Source of the DNA: CAVZLD01 sp964522605
Lineage (GTDB): Bacteria; Planctomycetota; Planctomycetia; Pirellulales; Pirellulaceae
DNA: 17,140 nt
Assembly: GCA_964522605.1 (NCBI GenBank)
Contig: CAZFWV010000125.1
Location: forward strand, 1-17,140
Direction: 5' to 3'
Of the stretch, positions 1 to 7,616 are shown in pieces (the stretch's first letter is position 1; the number at the start of each line of letters is the position of its first letter). The notes beneath the pieces were generated by a model. It was given only the letters and a program-made list of their open reading frames with translations, did not search any database and was not told the origin of the DNA. The position numbers and the translations under genes are program-made.

Positions 1-1060
1 AGGGAATCGAAATCGCTTGCAAACATCGGTGTATCGCATCATCGACGAGCAGTTGCGTTTCTCGAGAGCGGCGCGACGCGGCACCGCCGGCCGGCAGCAC
101 GCGCAATCCGGCCCACTGGTCCAGGACGTCTCGTGGTCGCCCTGGAAAGAAATGCCCAAAAACGCGCAGCAAGTACTCGACTTCTTGCGAGGTCGGCTGC
201 GAGGCTTCGGGCGCGCCTCGATGAATCAACTCGGTCGTTCCCAACAGGGTCCGCGCGTGCCAGGGCATCACAAAGACTGCGCGGCCATCCTGGGGCGCTT
301 CGAGATAATAGCAACCCCGCTCAATCTTGCCCGGCAGTTCCAGATGCGTGCCCTGCACGAGCTCGACGTCGGCGATCGGTGGCTTCGGCGTGATTCGCTC
401 CGCAACCGTAGTTGCCCACGGACCGGCGGCATTCACGATCGCCCGAGACTGCACTTCTTGAGTCTGGGGACCGAGGCGAAATCGCGATCGACATTCATCG
501 GGGCCAATCTCGGCGGAAAGGAATTCGGCGCCGCAACAAGATTGCGCACCAAGCGACTCCGCAGAGTTCATCACAGCACGGGTCAGAGCCGCATCATCGG
601 TCTGTGCATCCCAGTATTGCAGAACCCCCTGCAACTCGGTCGTGCAAAGTCCGTCCAGCTTGGTCCATTCACGCCGGGGCACGCGGCGAAATCCGGTGTG
701 ACGTCGAAGTCCGGCAAACAGGGCGTAGAGACTCAACCCGCTGCGCAAGTACCATAGGCGCCGCGAAGTCTGTCGATAGACGGGCAGATAGAAGGCCTGC
801 CGCCGAACCAAATCCGGGGCCGCGCGGAGCAGCCATTCGCGCTCGTGCAGACTCTCCCGCACGAGGGAAAACTGCCACGTCTCCAGATAACGCAGCCCGC
901 CATGAATCAGCTTACTCGACCGACTGGAAGTCCCCGCCGCCAAATCGGCTTGTTCCACCAACAGGACGGAATGCCCTGCTGCTGCCGCTGCCTGCGCAAC
1001 ACCTACGCCGTGAATCCCGCCGCCAATCACGAGCAAATCAAATTCGTTTCCCATCGTCAT
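1..1060 (-). CDS. glpD: glycerol-3-phosphate dehydrogenase (FAD), GlpD family; 3' end outside window
   Basis: Likely oxidises sn-glycerol-3-phosphate to dihydroxyacetone phosphate and passes electrons to the respiratory quinone pool at the inner membrane. I translated this frame by hand; it is open from the ATG at 1060 to the window edge with no stop, so about 353 of a usual 500-560 residues are visible. An N-terminal FAD-binding Rossmann motif, VIGGGIHGVG, lies at residues 11-20 and a dinucleotide-sugar-binding Glu at about 36. The family stretch GTSSRSSKLIHGGLRYLE follows at 43-60. A later AGPWA motif and a segment ending in TQLLVDDAIHRC are also seen. The start is supported by GAGGAG about eight bases upstream; a second in-frame ATG lies at 1054. 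The C-terminal cap domain is beyond the edge. Other DAO-family oxidases are possible, but the GTSS...HGGLRYLE block is typical of GlpD. Antisense open frames on the plus strand here are shadows. Confidence 0.88.
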   Translation of the reverse strand, partial: MTMGNEFDLLVIGGGIHGVGVAQAAAAAGHSVLLVEQADLAAGTSSRSSKLIHGGLRYLETWQFSLVRESLHEREWLLRAAPDLVRRQAFYLPVYRQTSRRLWYLRSGLSLYALFAGLRRHTGFRRVPRREWTKLDGLCTTELQGVLQYWDAQTDDAALTRAVMNSAESLGAQSCCGAEFLSAEIGPDECRSRFRLGPQTQEVQSRAIVNAAGPWATTVAERITPKPPIADVELVQGTHLELPGKIERGCYYLEAPQDGRAVFVMPWHARTLLGTTELIHRGAPEASQPTSQEVEYLLRVFGHFFPGRPRDVLDQWAGLRVLPAGGAASRRSRETQLLVDDAIHRCLQAISIP

Positions 1061-1156
1061 CTGGTGGCTCCTCATGGCGGATCTCCTGGATCGAGTAAAA
1101 ACATCCAAGATTTTCCGCCAAACGATCGTGCGACTCAATCACGGTGCGTCCGGGCC

Positions 1157-1191
1157 GCAACCCAACGGGTTGCTACCGTACCCGGGTACGG
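1157..1191. repeat. two adjacent perfect palindromes upstream of the M50 protease
   Basis: GCAACCC-AAC-GGGTTGC (1157-1173) is a perfect 7-bp stem with a 3-base loop. Two bases later CCGTACCC-GGGTACGG (1176-1191) is a perfect 16-bp palindrome. They lie in the spacer between the divergent glpD-like gene and the M50 protease gene. They may be part of a dispersed planctomycete repeat or a protein-binding site; no second copy of either was noticed in this window. Confidence 0.6.
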
Positions 1192-1250
1192 GGCGCTTCC
1201 GTTGGTCGCTCGATTTCCTGCCGAGAGAACAACATTTTTGCCGTTCGCAG
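1191..1250 (-). repeat. diverged copy 1 of a roughly 60-bp dispersed sequence
   Basis: Aligns without gaps to 7163-7222 at roughly two thirds identity by eye, including the shared core ACAACAT and the stretch around TTGG..GCTCGA.TTC.TGCCG. Read on the minus strand both copies begin with ATG and give MLFSRQEIERPTEA and MLLSRQEFEQPMGA. Both lie in gene-free spacers, so this may be a repeat or the remnant of a short conserved reading frame. Confidence 0.45.
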
Positions 1251-1272
1251 TGCGGTAGTGCGATCCCGCGTC

Positions 1273-1314
1273 GCTCTGCTATGCTGGAGATCTTTCATAT
1301 CGAAGAAGCAGAGC
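1273..1314 (+). promoter_or_regulatory. inverted repeat and possible -10 box before the M50 gene
   Basis: Perfect 8-bp arms GCTCTGCT (1273-1280) and AGCAGAGC (1307-1314) are separated by 26 bases. TATGCT at 1280-1285 resembles a sigma-70 -10 box about 45 bases before the start codon. I found no convincing -35, so the promoter call is tentative; the inverted repeat itself is plain in the sequence. Confidence 0.3.
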
Positions 1315-1330
1315 AGGTGTAAAGAGAGCC

Positions 1331-2380
1331 ATGGCGGAGCGGCCGGATCCATCGGAGGAGAGCCAACAACCCGTTTTGCGGCCGGACCCGTCGTTGGATC
1401 AACCGGAAAGTACGGGAATCTCGGCGGTTGATTCGCTCTACGATGCGCTGACCCCGGGTGCGGACGAAATCGCACTTTGGCGACGACCGCCAACCCCGCG
1501 CCGGCGGTCTCGACGCGTAAAACTGCCCGCCATTCTGTTTGCCGTCACCTGCCTGTCAACATTCTTCGCCGGTGCTACCGACTGGCAACCGTTGTTGGCG
1601 CTGGATGGTCCCGTCGGTTGGCGTCAGTTGGTGCTTCGCAACTGGCATCAGGGAATCATCTACATGGGCTGTGTTTTGGCGATTCTGCTGACACACGAGA
1701 TGGGACATTTCATTGCCACGCTCTTCTATCGCGTGCCGGCCAGCCTGCCGTTTTTCATTCCGTTTCCGATCACCCCGATCGGGACGATGGGTGCTGTGAT
1801 TGGCATGGAAGGTCATCGGGCGAACCGTCGCGGGATCTTCGACATCGGGTTGGCCGGGCCGTTGGCCGGTCTGGTCGCTGCCGCACCCATCCTCTGGCTC
1901 GGGATTACCCGCTTGGATCTGGACCCACCCGTCTACGGGAGTGAACTCTACGACCTGCCGCTGCTGATGGAGTGGATGATCACGTGGCTTCGTCCGGAAC
2001 ATGCCGGACTGTCGGAAGTGCGCTCCAGCCAATTGAATCCTTACTTCATGGCCGGTTGGGTCGGGTTGCTGATCACAGGGCTAAACATGTTGCCGGTCAG
2101 TCAACTCGATGGGGGACATGTGATCTACGCACTTTTCGGTCGACGGGCGCACTGGATTGCACGAGGCTTCATCCTGTTGGCGATCACCTATATTGTTCTC
2201 GCCGAGGAAATCATTTGGGCCCCGATGGTGATCCTCGTGATTCTGATCGGCACGGATCACCCTCCCACGGCCAATGATCGGATCCCGCTCGGCTGGTTCC
2301 GTTATGCGCTCGGCTGTACTTCGCTGCTGATCCCCGTGCTCTGCTTCCCTCTTCACGGAATGATCCCGGTGCTGTACTAG
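1331..2380 (+). CDS. M50 site-2 protease family membrane metalloprotease
   Basis: An integral-membrane zinc protease expected to cleave substrates within or near the inner membrane (regulated intramembrane proteolysis). The 349-residue protein has a polar, proline-rich N-terminal tail of about 60 residues and then several hydrophobic helices (roughly 65-82, 108-135, 171-192, 238-256, 276-308, 322-345). The catalytic HEMGH motif is at residues 122-126 inside a helix. The second zinc-ligand motif, NMLPVSQLDGG, is at 252-262. Between them GTMGAVIGMEGH and FDIGLAGPLAG match the EGY/plant-chloroplast-like branch of M50 proteases. No PDZ domain is visible, unlike RseP. The start ATG is preceded by a modest AGAGAG. 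The gene stands alone, convergent with a transglutaminase-like gene; no anti-sigma factor partner is adjacent. Substrate unknown. Confidence 0.9.
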   Translation: MAERPDPSEESQQPVLRPDPSLDQPESTGISAVDSLYDALTPGADEIALWRRPPTPRRRSRRVKLPAILFAVTCLSTFFAGATDWQPLLALDGPVGWRQLVLRNWHQGIIYMGCVLAILLTHEMGHFIATLFYRVPASLPFFIPFPITPIGTMGAVIGMEGHRANRRGIFDIGLAGPLAGLVAAAPILWLGITRLDLDPPVYGSELYDLPLLMEWMITWLRPEHAGLSEVRSSQLNPYFMAGWVGLLITGLNMLPVSQLDGGHVIYALFGRRAHWIARGFILLAITYIVLAEEIIWAPMVILVILIGTDHPPTANDRIPLGWFRYALGCTSLLIPVLCFPLHGMIPVLY

Positions 2381-2406
2381 GCTTTGTCTCACAAGCTCCA
2401 GTCAAC

Positions 2407-2435
2407 GTAGGCCGACTTGAGACAAATCGGCCTAC
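2407..2435. repeat. hairpin repeat, GTAGGCCGACTTG family, copy 1
   Basis: The 13-base arms GTAGGCCGACTTG and CAAATCGGCCTAC around an AGA loop pair with one G-T wobble. It lies between two convergent genes, 26 bases after the protease stop, so it could act as a bidirectional transcription stop, though no run of T follows on either side. Related copies lie at 7904-7927 and 16749-16773, so it is a dispersed repeat. Confidence 0.7.
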
Positions 2436-2463
2436 AAGTCGTCCTGCCGTCTTGAGACCGAGC

Positions 2464-3429
2464 TTAATCTGCCGCGACGAATTCCATGACTTCGCTGACG
2501 ATGGGCGTGGCGCCCCGGACGGCAGCGGCCTTCAAGTGCACGGCCACATAGCGGCGGAGTTCCTTGGTCTCGGGGATTCGAAATCGATCTCCTTTCTGGA
2601 GAATGACGCGGGTTTCGGGCATTTCGCCGAACGCGCGTGCACCGGACACCTGACAGGGTAGCCAGTGGCCCTGTTGCTGATCGTCGATCAGGTAAAACTC
2701 GGGATAGGAGTGGTCCGTCACCCAGACCATTCGAGCGGGAATCTTGTTGGCACGGCAGAGTGCAATGAACAGGCTGGTCATCGCTTCGCAGTCGCCGATT
2801 CCCTCGCGCAGGGTCTGCACGGCTCCTTTCAGTTCACTTTCGCGGTACTGGACGTTTTCTCGCACATAGTCATAGATCGCCTCGACCTGTTCCCAGGCAC
2901 TCGTTTTGTCCTCGATGATCGTTCGGGCCAGAGAACGAATGCGACTGTTTCGGCTTTCGATGAAGGGACTTTCGGCGAGGAACAGTCGAATCGAGCGATC
3001 TGGCCGCGAAGGGATTTCGAAGATCTCGGGATTCGGCGGCGGCAGAATCGGTTTGCGCCGGACTTCAACCGTCAACAACGCATCCGCCTGTTCGTTGGCA
3101 TCCAGGCGAGGGATCGTCACCACCATTTGTTTAACGCCTTCATCCAAGACTCGGTAAGTGACGTCTCGAATCGTGGGCGAGAATTCCTCGTCGGCGATTC
3201 GCACCTCTTGCTCCGGCCAGTCCATTGGTACAGGAACCGTCGCCACGATACCGCGACAGGGTCCTCGAGCGCGGACTTTGACGCCCACTTTCAAGCGGTG
3301 TAATTGCTCCGCTCCCAATTGGATGCCGGCCGTCTCCGGGGTCAATGGATCCTGCGCTTGGCCGGTCGATGCGGTGATGTTGCCCAGGCTGAACGCCAAC
3401 AGAACGAGAAGCAGATTCGGTCGTTTCAC
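2464..3429 (-). CDS. exported transglutaminase-like (cysteine protease fold) protein
   Basis: A 321-residue protein with an N-terminal signal peptide (basic MKRP, then hydrophobic LLLVLLAFSLG, likely cleavage near residues 24-27), so probably periplasmic. The transglutaminase-core domain spans roughly residues 175-275. The nucleophile motif is GDCEAMTSLFIALCRANKIPAR with Cys214, followed by VTDHSYPEFYLID with the candidate His240. At the usual third-triad position the motif reads HWLPCQ, with Gln260 where most relatives have Asp in W-x-P-x-D. Residues 30-145 look like a beta-rich N-terminal domain. The start is GTG at 3429 with AAAGG about eight bases upstream. Family members act as proteases, transglutaminases or inactive binding proteins; I cannot tell which applies. 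It is divergent from the VTT protein gene and has no operon partner. Confidence 0.8.
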   Translation of the reverse strand: MKRPNLLLVLLAFSLGNITASTGQAQDPLTPETAGIQLGAEQLHRLKVGVKVRARGPCRGIVATVPVPMDWPEQEVRIADEEFSPTIRDVTYRVLDEGVKQMVVTIPRLDANEQADALLTVEVRRKPILPPPNPEIFEIPSRPDRSIRLFLAESPFIESRNSRIRSLARTIIEDKTSAWEQVEAIYDYVRENVQYRESELKGAVQTLREGIGDCEAMTSLFIALCRANKIPARMVWVTDHSYPEFYLIDDQQQGHWLPCQVSGARAFGEMPETRVILQKGDRFRIPETKELRRYVAVHLKAAAVRGATPIVSEVMEFVAAD

Positions 3430-3613
3430 AGCAAGTACCTTTCGTGGCTGATTCTGTATATCTTAATTGCTGTTCGCGTTTCTGCCGCGGCTGCCGTGGA
3501 TCGTCGCGCCGTCCCGGAGCAAGGATGACCCGCGAGAATGCCACGGTTTTTGGGAAGTTCCTCGGTCCTGAGGAATTTTGGCTGCGCAACCGTGAAGAGA
3601 ACCGGGTAAATCT

Positions 3614-4236
3614 GTGAGTCGTCTCTGGCGAATTCTGCTGCTGCTGGCCGTCGTGCTGCTGATACCGATCCTGCCATTTCTGCTGGTTCACGAACCGATA
3701 CAGCGATGGGTCGAAGGGCTGGTTCGTCAACCGCCATCCGCCGGGACGATCGTCTGGCTTGTCGTCGGCCTGCTCGGTACCGACGTACTGCTGCCGGTCC
3801 CCTCCAGTCTGGTGAGTACCCTCGCGGGGAGTCAACTGTCGCTGCCGATTGCCGTCCTGGCTTCCTGGATCGGGATGAATCTCGGCGCGACCGTCGGGTT
3901 CTTGCTCGGTCGCTATCCGGGGCGTCCGCTCGCGGAGCGGCTTTCGAGTGTCGACGATTTGCGACAAATGGAAGTCCTGTGCCGCAAGTATGGCAGTTTC
4001 TTTCTGGTTCTGACGCGTGCGCTGCCGATCCTGGCGGAGGCCGCGGTGTTGTTGGTTGGACTACACCGCATGTCATGGAAGCAATTCTTACCGCCGGTGC
4101 TGCTGAGCAATCTGGGCATTGCCTGTGCGTATTCAATACTCGGCAACTACTCGGCTCGACACCATTGGCTGCCGGCCGCATTGGCAATCTCCGTGGCTTT
4201 GCCGCTGCTGCTCACCACAGTCTTTCGCCGCACCCG
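3614..4236 (+). CDS. VTT/DedA-family membrane protein, truncated by assembly gap
   Basis: About 207 residues are visible before the 100-N gap. The protein is very hydrophobic, with likely helices at about 5-25, 45-70, 75-100, 130-150, 160-175 and 185-203. DedA/VTT hallmarks are the re-entrant LLPVPSSLVSTLAG, then NLGATVGFLLGRYPGRPLAERL, and LTRALPILAEAAVLLVGLHRMSW, which carries the conserved Arg and Pro. Family members are inner-membrane proteins linked to lipid (undecaprenyl-phosphate or phospholipid) flipping. The GTG at 3614 is the only plausible start, because an in-frame TGA lies at 3593. Usual family length is around 200-220, so only a short tail is probably lost. The reading frame that continues through the Ns to 4381 is artificial because the gap size is a placeholder. 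Whether the gene belongs with the following sulfatase cannot be judged across the gap. Confidence 0.75.
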
Positions 4237-4336
4237 NNNNNNNNNNNNNNNNNNNNNNNNNNNNNNNNNNNNNNNNNNNNNNNNNNNNNNNNNNNNNNNN
4301 NNNNNNNNNNNNNNNNNNNNNNNNNNNNNNNNNNNN
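4237..4336. other. assembly gap, 100 N
   Basis: Exactly 100 unknown bases, the usual placeholder for a scaffold join of unknown size. The right flank starts within eight bases of a perfect palindrome (4344-4364), which suggests repeat sequence broke the assembly. No reading frame should be trusted across it. Confidence 0.97.
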
Positions 4337-4343
4337 CTTCGTA

Positions 4344-4364
4344 GGACGGATTGCCAATCCGTCC
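4344..4364. repeat. 21-bp palindrome at the gap edge
   Basis: Ten-base arms GGACGGATTG and CAATCCGTCC around a single central C form a perfect palindrome. On either strand it reads as part of a TDWQS/TDCQS-type peptide, which from memory recurs as translated repeat in planctomycete annotations. Only one copy is visible here, and its place next to the gap fits a multicopy element. Confidence 0.6.
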
Positions 4365-4526
4365 CACGTTGGATGTCGTGATCCCGTCGCTTGAGTCTGC
4401 GTTCCGACGGCTTCAAAAGTCGCGCCGGATGGTGGCACTCTGCGTGCAAAGGAGCGATACTGGTCCTCGCATGGGACGGCCATTGCTCACGCGCACGCGG
4501 ATTCTGAATTGGGGAGGCACCATCCG

Positions 4527-6026
4527 ATGATTCGACTGGATTACAAACCACTGTGGGCATATCTGTTGATTAGCTTAAGCAGTGCGCCGGCGGCTGCATC
4601 CGAACCGACGGCGCCACGCCCGAACGTACTCGTGATCCTGTGCGATGATCTCCGATGGAATGCACTCAGTTGCACCGGACATCCGTATTTGAAGACCCCG
4701 AACATCGATCGGTTGGCGGCCGAAGGGATCCTCTTCGAGAATGCCTTTTGCACCACGAGCCTCTGTTCACCCAGCCGTGCGTCGATCTTGAGTGGCCTGT
4801 ATGCGCATACGCACGGAGTGACGAACAATTTTACCGAATACCCGGTCGATCTCCCCAGCTTTCCGCGGCAGTTGCAGTCCGCCGGCTACGAAAGTGCATA
4901 CATCGGTAAATGGCATATGGGGGAGCAAAACGACGAACCACGACCCGGGTTTGACTACTTTGTCACGCACAAAGGCCAAGGGAAATACTTCGACACCGAG
5001 TTCAACTTTCATGGCCAAGAGCGCAAGGTGTTGCCCGGCTATTACACGCACGTGGTGACGGAACTGGCCATCGACTGGCTGAAGAAGCCGCGCGAAAAAC
5101 CCTTTCTTTTGATGTTGGGGCACAAGGCGCCCCATAGCTTTTACCTTCCGGAACCGCGCTACGAACATGTGTTTGATTCGATCCCCGTCAACTACCCGCA
5201 TTCCGCGTTTCGACTCGAAGGCAAACCGGATTGGGTACAGCAGCGACTTTCGACATGGCACGGAATTTACGGACCGATCTTCGAATGGCGGAAAGAGTTT
5301 CCGGACAAGTCCGCCGCGGGAGTGATGGATTTTGCGCGAATGGTTCGAGCGTACTGGGGAACGATCTTATCGGTCGACGACAGCGTGGGGCAAATCGTCG
5401 AAGCGTTGCGCCAGACAGGAGCGCTGGACAACACGCTGATTCTGTTTCTGGGAGACAACGGGTTGTTGGAGGGTGAACACGGAATGGTCGACAAGCGGAC
5501 GATGCACGAAGCCAGCATCCGCATTCCGCTGATTGCACGCTATCCGGGTCTCACGCCCGCCGATCAACCCAAACGGATCCGTGCGCAGGTGCTGACCGTC
5601 GATCTGGCACCCTCCATTTTGGATCTCTGCCAGGCGCCACCGTTGAGCGCGACTCATGGAAAATCGTTCCGAAGATTGGTGATCGAAGGCGATCCAGATT
5701 GGCGCCAGGCCTGGTTCTATCACTACAATTACGAACAGCAGTTCCCCTATACACCGAATGTGCGCGGAGTGCGGACGGACCGCTGGAAGTACATTCACTA
5801 CCCGCATGGCGACGGTCAACCCGATCGGCACCGCGCAGAGCTGTATGATTTGGCCAGTGATCCCGAGGAGCTGCATAATCTGATCGACGACGCCCGTTAC
5901 GGCGACTTGATCACACGTCTAGAGCAGCAATTGACGCAGTTGATGCGCGAGACAGGAATCGAACGCGATGAGATGCCACTCGATGAAGGGATCAAAACGC
6001 AACTGCCCGAGCAATCGATTCGCTGA
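4527..6026 (+). CDS. exported type I (formylglycine-dependent) sulfatase
   Basis: Hydrolyses sulfate esters, probably from a sulfated polysaccharide or glycan, in the periplasm or outside the cell. The product is 499 residues from the ATG at 4527. A strong GGGGAGG nine bases upstream fixes this start; an in-frame TTG at 4509 overlaps that site and is unlikely. An N-terminal signal peptide ends near PAAASE (about residue 26). Metal-binding Asp40 and Asp41 lie in ILCDDLRWN. The formylglycine consensus is CSPSRASILSG with Cys80, so maturation by a formylglycine-generating enzyme or radical-SAM anSME is needed; neither gene is in the window. GKWHMG (Lys128, His130), GHKAPH (Lys200, His203) and GDNG (Asp310, Asn311) complete the active site. 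The C-terminal GVRTDRWKYIHY and ELYDLASDPEELHNL blocks are typical of the family. It is convergent with a glycosyltransferase 36 bases away. Substrate not assignable. Confidence 0.95.
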   Translation: MIRLDYKPLWAYLLISLSSAPAAASEPTAPRPNVLVILCDDLRWNALSCTGHPYLKTPNIDRLAAEGILFENAFCTTSLCSPSRASILSGLYAHTHGVTNNFTEYPVDLPSFPRQLQSAGYESAYIGKWHMGEQNDEPRPGFDYFVTHKGQGKYFDTEFNFHGQERKVLPGYYTHVVTELAIDWLKKPREKPFLLMLGHKAPHSFYLPEPRYEHVFDSIPVNYPHSAFRLEGKPDWVQQRLSTWHGIYGPIFEWRKEFPDKSAAGVMDFARMVRAYWGTILSVDDSVGQIVEALRQTGALDNTLILFLGDNGLLEGEHGMVDKRTMHEASIRIPLIARYPGLTPADQPKRIRAQVLTVDLAPSILDLCQAPPLSATHGKSFRRLVIEGDPDWRQAWFYHYNYEQQFPYTPNVRGVRTDRWKYIHYPHGDGQPDRHRAELYDLASDPEELHNLIDDARYGDLITRLEQQLTQLMRETGIERDEMPLDEGIKTQLPEQSIR

Positions 6027-6062
6027 ATGGGCCCGATTCGATCCGCCAATTCGCCTACCGTT

Positions 6063-7013
6063 TCAGGCGTAAGGGAAACGGCGAAACAGCCGGCCGCCGG
6101 TCAGGAGACCTCGGTGGATCACGCTTCCCCATCTTGCGGTCGTCGTCGTCAGCTCCATCCGCTGGCAGGCAGCGACCGCATCGGGCTGTCCGGTCGGTGA
6201 ATCGAGCTTGCAGATCCCGCGCGGTGTCCAGACACTCTGCTGACGTGCCGTCTGCACTCGAATGGCATTGTTGTTTCGCCACCCTTCCCTCGTGACGTAA
6301 GACCGAGGATGGTCCAGGTGGACACACGCAGTGCGGTGACGCGTCTGCAAACCGCGAATGCCGGCATTCTCGAGGCGCTCACCAAGCTCGCGATCCAGAC
6401 CGCCATACTGCATCCCCTCATCAAACCCGTTCACCTGCAACACATCCGCCTTCCACGCAGACGAGTTGTGCCCATTAAATGAAGGACGGGTTGGCGTAAG
6501 ACGGTCAAACCACAAACCGATGCGGTCGTTTCGGGTGAGCATCCAGAGTTTCCGGTCGAGTGGCATCCCTTGGGTGCGAAGCCATTGGATATCGGTGGCT
6601 CGATCTTCGAGGATATCCTGACGATTCAGCCGTTCACTAAGTGCAAGCGGCAGACGCACGGTTCCTCCCGACAGAAACCGTCCGGGCCGTGCTAAGGAAG
6701 CATGTCGGGCCAGGAAGTCGCGCCGCGGAACGCAATCGCCATCCGTGAAAACCAGATAGTCATACTGTGCGGACACGATCGCCTTGTTCAGGATCTCGCA
6801 TTTGCGGAATCCAAGGTCTTCGTGCCACACATGTTGGATTCGCATTCCCGTGTCCTGGCGGATCTGTTCGATCTTCTGCCGAGTCGCCTCCGACGAACCG
6901 TCATCGGCGATCACCAGTTCAAAATCCCGGTGACTCTGGGCCGCGAATCCCCAAAGCGTTTTCTCAAGCCACTGGGGCATGTTGTAGGTTGTCACGATCA
7001 CCGAGACGCGCAT
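6063..7013 (-). CDS. family 2 glycosyltransferase
   Basis: Transfers a sugar from a nucleotide-sugar donor, probably during assembly of a surface glycan; acceptor unknown. From the ATG at 7013 the protein has 316 residues. It opens with the GT-A signature MRVSVIVTTYNMPQWLEKTL. FELVIADDGS (31-40) contacts the nucleotide, and FTDGDCVPR supplies the metal-binding DGD at 91-93. GFDEGMQYGGLDRELGERLENAG (197-219) resembles the C-terminal module of galactosyltransferase/chondroitin-synthase-like GT2 enzymes, with Asp-Arg-Glu where ED is usual. It has no membrane helix, so it should be cytosolic or peripheral. GAGGA about ten bases before 7013 supports this start over a GTG at 7046, which would add eleven non-homologous residues. 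No other glycan-assembly gene is adjacent. The upstream spacer is repeat-rich and gene-free. Confidence 0.88.
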   Translation of the reverse strand: MRVSVIVTTYNMPQWLEKTLWGFAAQSHRDFELVIADDGSSEATRQKIEQIRQDTGMRIQHVWHEDLGFRKCEILNKAIVSAQYDYLVFTDGDCVPRRDFLARHASLARPGRFLSGGTVRLPLALSERLNRQDILEDRATDIQWLRTQGMPLDRKLWMLTRNDRIGLWFDRLTPTRPSFNGHNSSAWKADVLQVNGFDEGMQYGGLDRELGERLENAGIRGLQTRHRTACVHLDHPRSYVTREGWRNNNAIRVQTARQQSVWTPRGICKLDSPTGQPDAVAACQRMELTTTTARWGSVIHRGLLTGGRLFRRFPYA

Positions 7014-7362
7014 GGGTCCAAGGTCCTCGCAATCAGAGTCTCCCACGATCTGGCCGACGCGAAGTGCGTGTGGTCAATCTTCCGCACACAATCCAAACCG
7101 GCCTTTCCCGCGCAATAGGCCGGGGCCGCTGCCGAATCGGATGCCACCGCACCCGTCAACAGAGTCGCTCCCATTGGCTGCTCGAATTCTTGCCGCGATA
7201 ACAACATCTTCACCGTGAACGACGGAGAACAAGCACGCGCCAGACGGATCTCGGGGCGGGTTATACCCAGACCTTGCCCGCATGCCAACGGAGATTTTGC
7301 ATTCATGCTTGCATCGCATGCACGCCGGCTTTGGTGAATCGCCTTGTTTATCAGGCTTCGTT
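7014..7362. other. gene-free spacer left of gap 2
   Basis: No reading frame here has a recognisable family motif. The minus-strand open frame covering it crosses the gap, contains repeat-derived low-complexity peptide and overlaps the glycosyltransferase start, so I treat it as spurious. The stretch contains one copy of the dispersed sequence at 7163-7222. GCATTCATGCTTGCATCGCATGC-like alternation is seen near 7298-7322. It may be decayed or repeat-derived sequence. Confidence 0.5.
7163..7222 (-). repeat. diverged copy 2 of the roughly 60-bp dispersed sequence
   Basis: Ungapped partner of 1191-1250, in the same orientation relative to the window. On the minus strand it reads MLLSRQEFEQPMGA. 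Similarity fades on both sides, giving a discrete unit of about 55-60 bases. Confidence 0.45.
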
Positions 7363-7462
7363 NNNNNNNNNNNNNNNNNNNNNNNNNNNNNNNNNNNNNN
7401 NNNNNNNNNNNNNNNNNNNNNNNNNNNNNNNNNNNNNNNNNNNNNNNNNNNNNNNNNNNNNN
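7363..7462. other. assembly gap, 100 N
   Basis: Exactly 100 placeholder Ns, directly abutting hexamer-repeat sequence that starts at 7463. The true distance and the number of repeat units lost are unknown. Confidence 0.97.
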
Positions 7463-7616
7463 GTATTCGTACTCGTACTCAGCATCGCGGTACTCGTACT
7501 CGTACTCGATTCGCTCCGCTGCGACGCCTTGGTCATCTGGCTTCGGTGTTTCGTTTCCCCTCATACCCTCGTACTCGTACTCAGCATCGCGGTACTCGTA
7601 CTCGTACTCGATTCGC
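7463..7616. repeat. direct copies of a TACTCG-hexamer unit (YEYEYRDAEYEY-coding on the minus strand)
   Basis: Two copies, identical over 48 bases, lie at 7467-7514 and 7569-7616, with start-to-start spacing of 102 bases. Each has TCGTACTCGTACTC, the invariant core AGCATCGCGG, then GTACTCGTACTCGTACTCG. Read on the minus strand the unit gives alternating Glu-Tyr around an RDA core (EYEYEYRDAEYEYE). It touches the N gap on the left, so the array is probably longer. An inverted copy is at 7804-7846. I recall similar Tyr/Glu alternations in planctomycete hypothetical proteins, but cannot check that here. Confidence 0.8.

Noticed and set aside
17..757. 246-codon plus-strand open frame
   Set aside because: It is antisense to the GlpD reading frame, which has clear FAD and family motifs on the minus strand.
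412..1098. 228-codon plus-strand open frame
   Set aside because: Arg/Ser/Pro-rich shadow of the same GlpD gene, with no domain motif.
3560..3586. TTCCTC-GGTCCT-GAGGAA hairpin upstream of the VTT gene
   Set aside because: It is a short 6-bp stem without recurrence or a clear regulatory position; too weak to call.
3140..3967. 275-codon minus-strand open frame
   Set aside because: It spans the transglutaminase N-terminus, the divergent spacer and the VTT gene; composition is typical of an out-of-frame shadow.
4509..4526. TTG start for the sulfatase
   Set aside because: It overlaps the GGGGAGG ribosome site that serves the ATG at 4527, and it would place polar residues ahead of the signal peptide.
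7463..7616. possible CRISPR array
   Set aside because: There are only two direct copies, the units are internally hexameric rather than unique spacers between fixed repeats, and no cas gene is present.
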